64,000 nucleotides of DNA, from positions 3,859,958 to 3,923,957 of the forward strand of contig CM071587.1 of the NCBI GenBank assembly GCA_036426205.1, in the 5' to 3' direction. Each line of letters opens with the position of its first letter. The stretch's first letter is position 1. Shown one piece after another: positions 62,601-64,000 of this stretch. The notes beneath the pieces are model-generated. The model saw nothing but the letters and a program-made list of their open reading frames with translations. It was not told where the DNA came from and searched no databases. Position numbers and translations under genes: made by a program. Source of the DNA: Ascaphus truei. Its lineage: Eukaryota > Chordata > Amphibia > Anura > Ascaphidae.

Positions 62601-64000
62601 GTTAGGTTGGATTGTGGGAGGGGTAAATATATATAGAATAATATGTCAAAAAGGCAACATTATCTCAATGTATCCTCATCTGATTGTCAATACTGTATCT
62701 TTATTAGAGATTGGGGGGTTTATTTGGTTAGAGAAATGGTTTATATTTTACTAAGAGCATTTGCACAGATCTGGTTTTAAAAGTTTTTTTTGGGGGGGGG
62801 GGGATGGGAATAAATAGAATTGTTGCCACAGTAATGTATTTTTGTTGAAGTTTAAAAAAAACAAAAAAAAAAAACAAGAAGACATTAATTAGATTATGCT
62901 AATGCTGCTGAATGAAACCAATCAGTTATTAGCATAAAGGACATTCTTTTGTGTTACATTTACATGAGGCAACACAATATGGGTGATCTGCTCTTTCTTT
63001 GTTTGTTTTTGAAGGAGTTATTACAAATGGTATGCCATTCAATCACTTCACAGTTGAAATATATATATAGTATTTTTAAGGAAATTTGTTGTTTTTTTTA
63101 ATTGCAGACATCTGGTTCCCAAAGTGTCAATAAAAAAAAATAATGCTATTTTTGTCCATTTTTTTTTTGACTACACAATTTGCTTTGTAAACATGGCAGT
63201 GAAAACTAAATACATGTGATTTCAATTCTGATTGAATTATTGATCTAATATCAGGTTTTGTTTGCCTTTACTTAAGATGTGTCATGTTTTTCGGGGGGGG
63301 GGGAGGGGGTATTTTTTTTACACTATAATCCACACTGGCAGATCAGACTGGAATAAACAGGTAAATACTGGCTAATCCGACAAAAGGCATATATCCCTTA
63401 AACGTACGTCATACTGCCTTGCAGAAAGTGGCCTGAGAATCCGATACATATATCTATGTATGGACATTTTGCAAATGTTTCTTTTGTAGCTATTGGGGAT
63501 GTAGATATATTTAACAGATGTCATAGCCATAAAGAACCCAAATATATGAGTTGTTAACCTAGGATAAAATACACAGAGTTGTACGGGGAAAAACTAAGCC
63601 AAGCCGCTTTATGATAACGGATCGCTTTCTCCGTGTGTTTTAAAGTTTAAATAATAGCCACACGGGAATTTTTTTTTTTTAAAATAAGGCTTTAATGAAT
63701 GAAAATATTACATTTCTTATTATTTTGAAAGAAATGGTTTTTAAACTAAAGGAATTTTCCCGGCATTATAAAATGGCGATAATTATCCCATCACTTCCTG
63801 AGGTTTCCTAGCCCTTCCGCTGAACAAAATGGCTGCTGGTTATAAACTCACGGGCTGGGTGATACGTATCATAATGTTACACATATAGCACCCAAAAAGC
63901 CACAAAAAAAAACCCCAGCATTAAATGGGAATAAATTCACTCTTGTCAGATTATATGTCTGCTGGGCAGTGAAAATTGTACAGTATAATGGAATCAAAAT
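62601..64000. other. sall4 upstream intergenic region
   Basis: AT-rich, with no gene or clear repeat. An octamer-like motif cluster lies at 62890-62970. Confidence 0.5.
62896..62966. promoter_or_regulatory. inverted pair of ATGCTAAT octamer-like sites with CCAAT and ATTTACAT
   Basis: ATGCTAAT (62896-62903), CCAAT (62918-62922), ATTAGCAT (62928-62935) and ATTTACAT (62958-62965) lie about 730-800 bp upstream of the sall4 ATG. Function is inferred only from motif similarity to POU-factor sites. Confidence 0.3.

Overview
The window is vertebrate nuclear DNA, most likely from a frog. It has long repeat-filled introns, GT-AG spliced coding exons, and dispersed repeats of the kind common in anuran genomes, such as the 'GCTTACAATCTAA' family and many short inverted-repeat elements. 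The order assignment is inference; the tetrapod SALL4 and ATP9A proteins are read directly. No prokaryotic features are present.

Two genes lie on the minus strand, in the same order and orientation as the mammalian ATP9A-SALL4 neighbourhood. (1) atp9a (P4-ATPase, phospholipid-flippase family): eight 5' coding exons lie between 37636 (ATG) and 385. They encode residues 1-241 in one continuous frame, and the gene runs off the left edge. (2) sall4 (spalt-like zinc-finger transcription factor, a NuRD-recruiting repressor of stem-cell and limb development): all four coding exons lie between 62165 (ATG) and 48294 (stop), giving 1070 residues. Its likely 3' UTR extends to about 46660.

Layout: 1-16637, atp9a exons 8 to 2, with introns full of transposons: a 5'-truncated LINE, a Penelope-like composite, TTAA-type, hAT-type and GC-rich MITEs. 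16638-37568, atp9a intron 1, which holds a roughly 6-kb block present in one full, one partial and one full copy (19640-34455). Each copy carries a 49-bp and/or a 23-bp satellite. 37569-38040, atp9a exon 1 and promoter region with a perfect RFX X-box palindrome. 38041-46650, intergenic DNA made mostly of repeats, with one unassigned exon-like segment at 43339-43473. 46660-62165, sall4. 62166-64000, sall4 upstream region with a CCAAT box and octamer-like sites.

The two genes are neighbours but have no known shared pathway. The most informative non-genic signals are: (a) the repeated block, whose copies differ almost only by one-base indels, which points to unpolished or falsely duplicated assembly; (b) several nested transposon insertions whose empty sites are also in the window; (c) a recurring CCAAT plus CRE/E-box cassette in unrelated MITE families; (d) a degenerate hammerhead-ribozyme-like motif. 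I found no convincing wholly new biological system.
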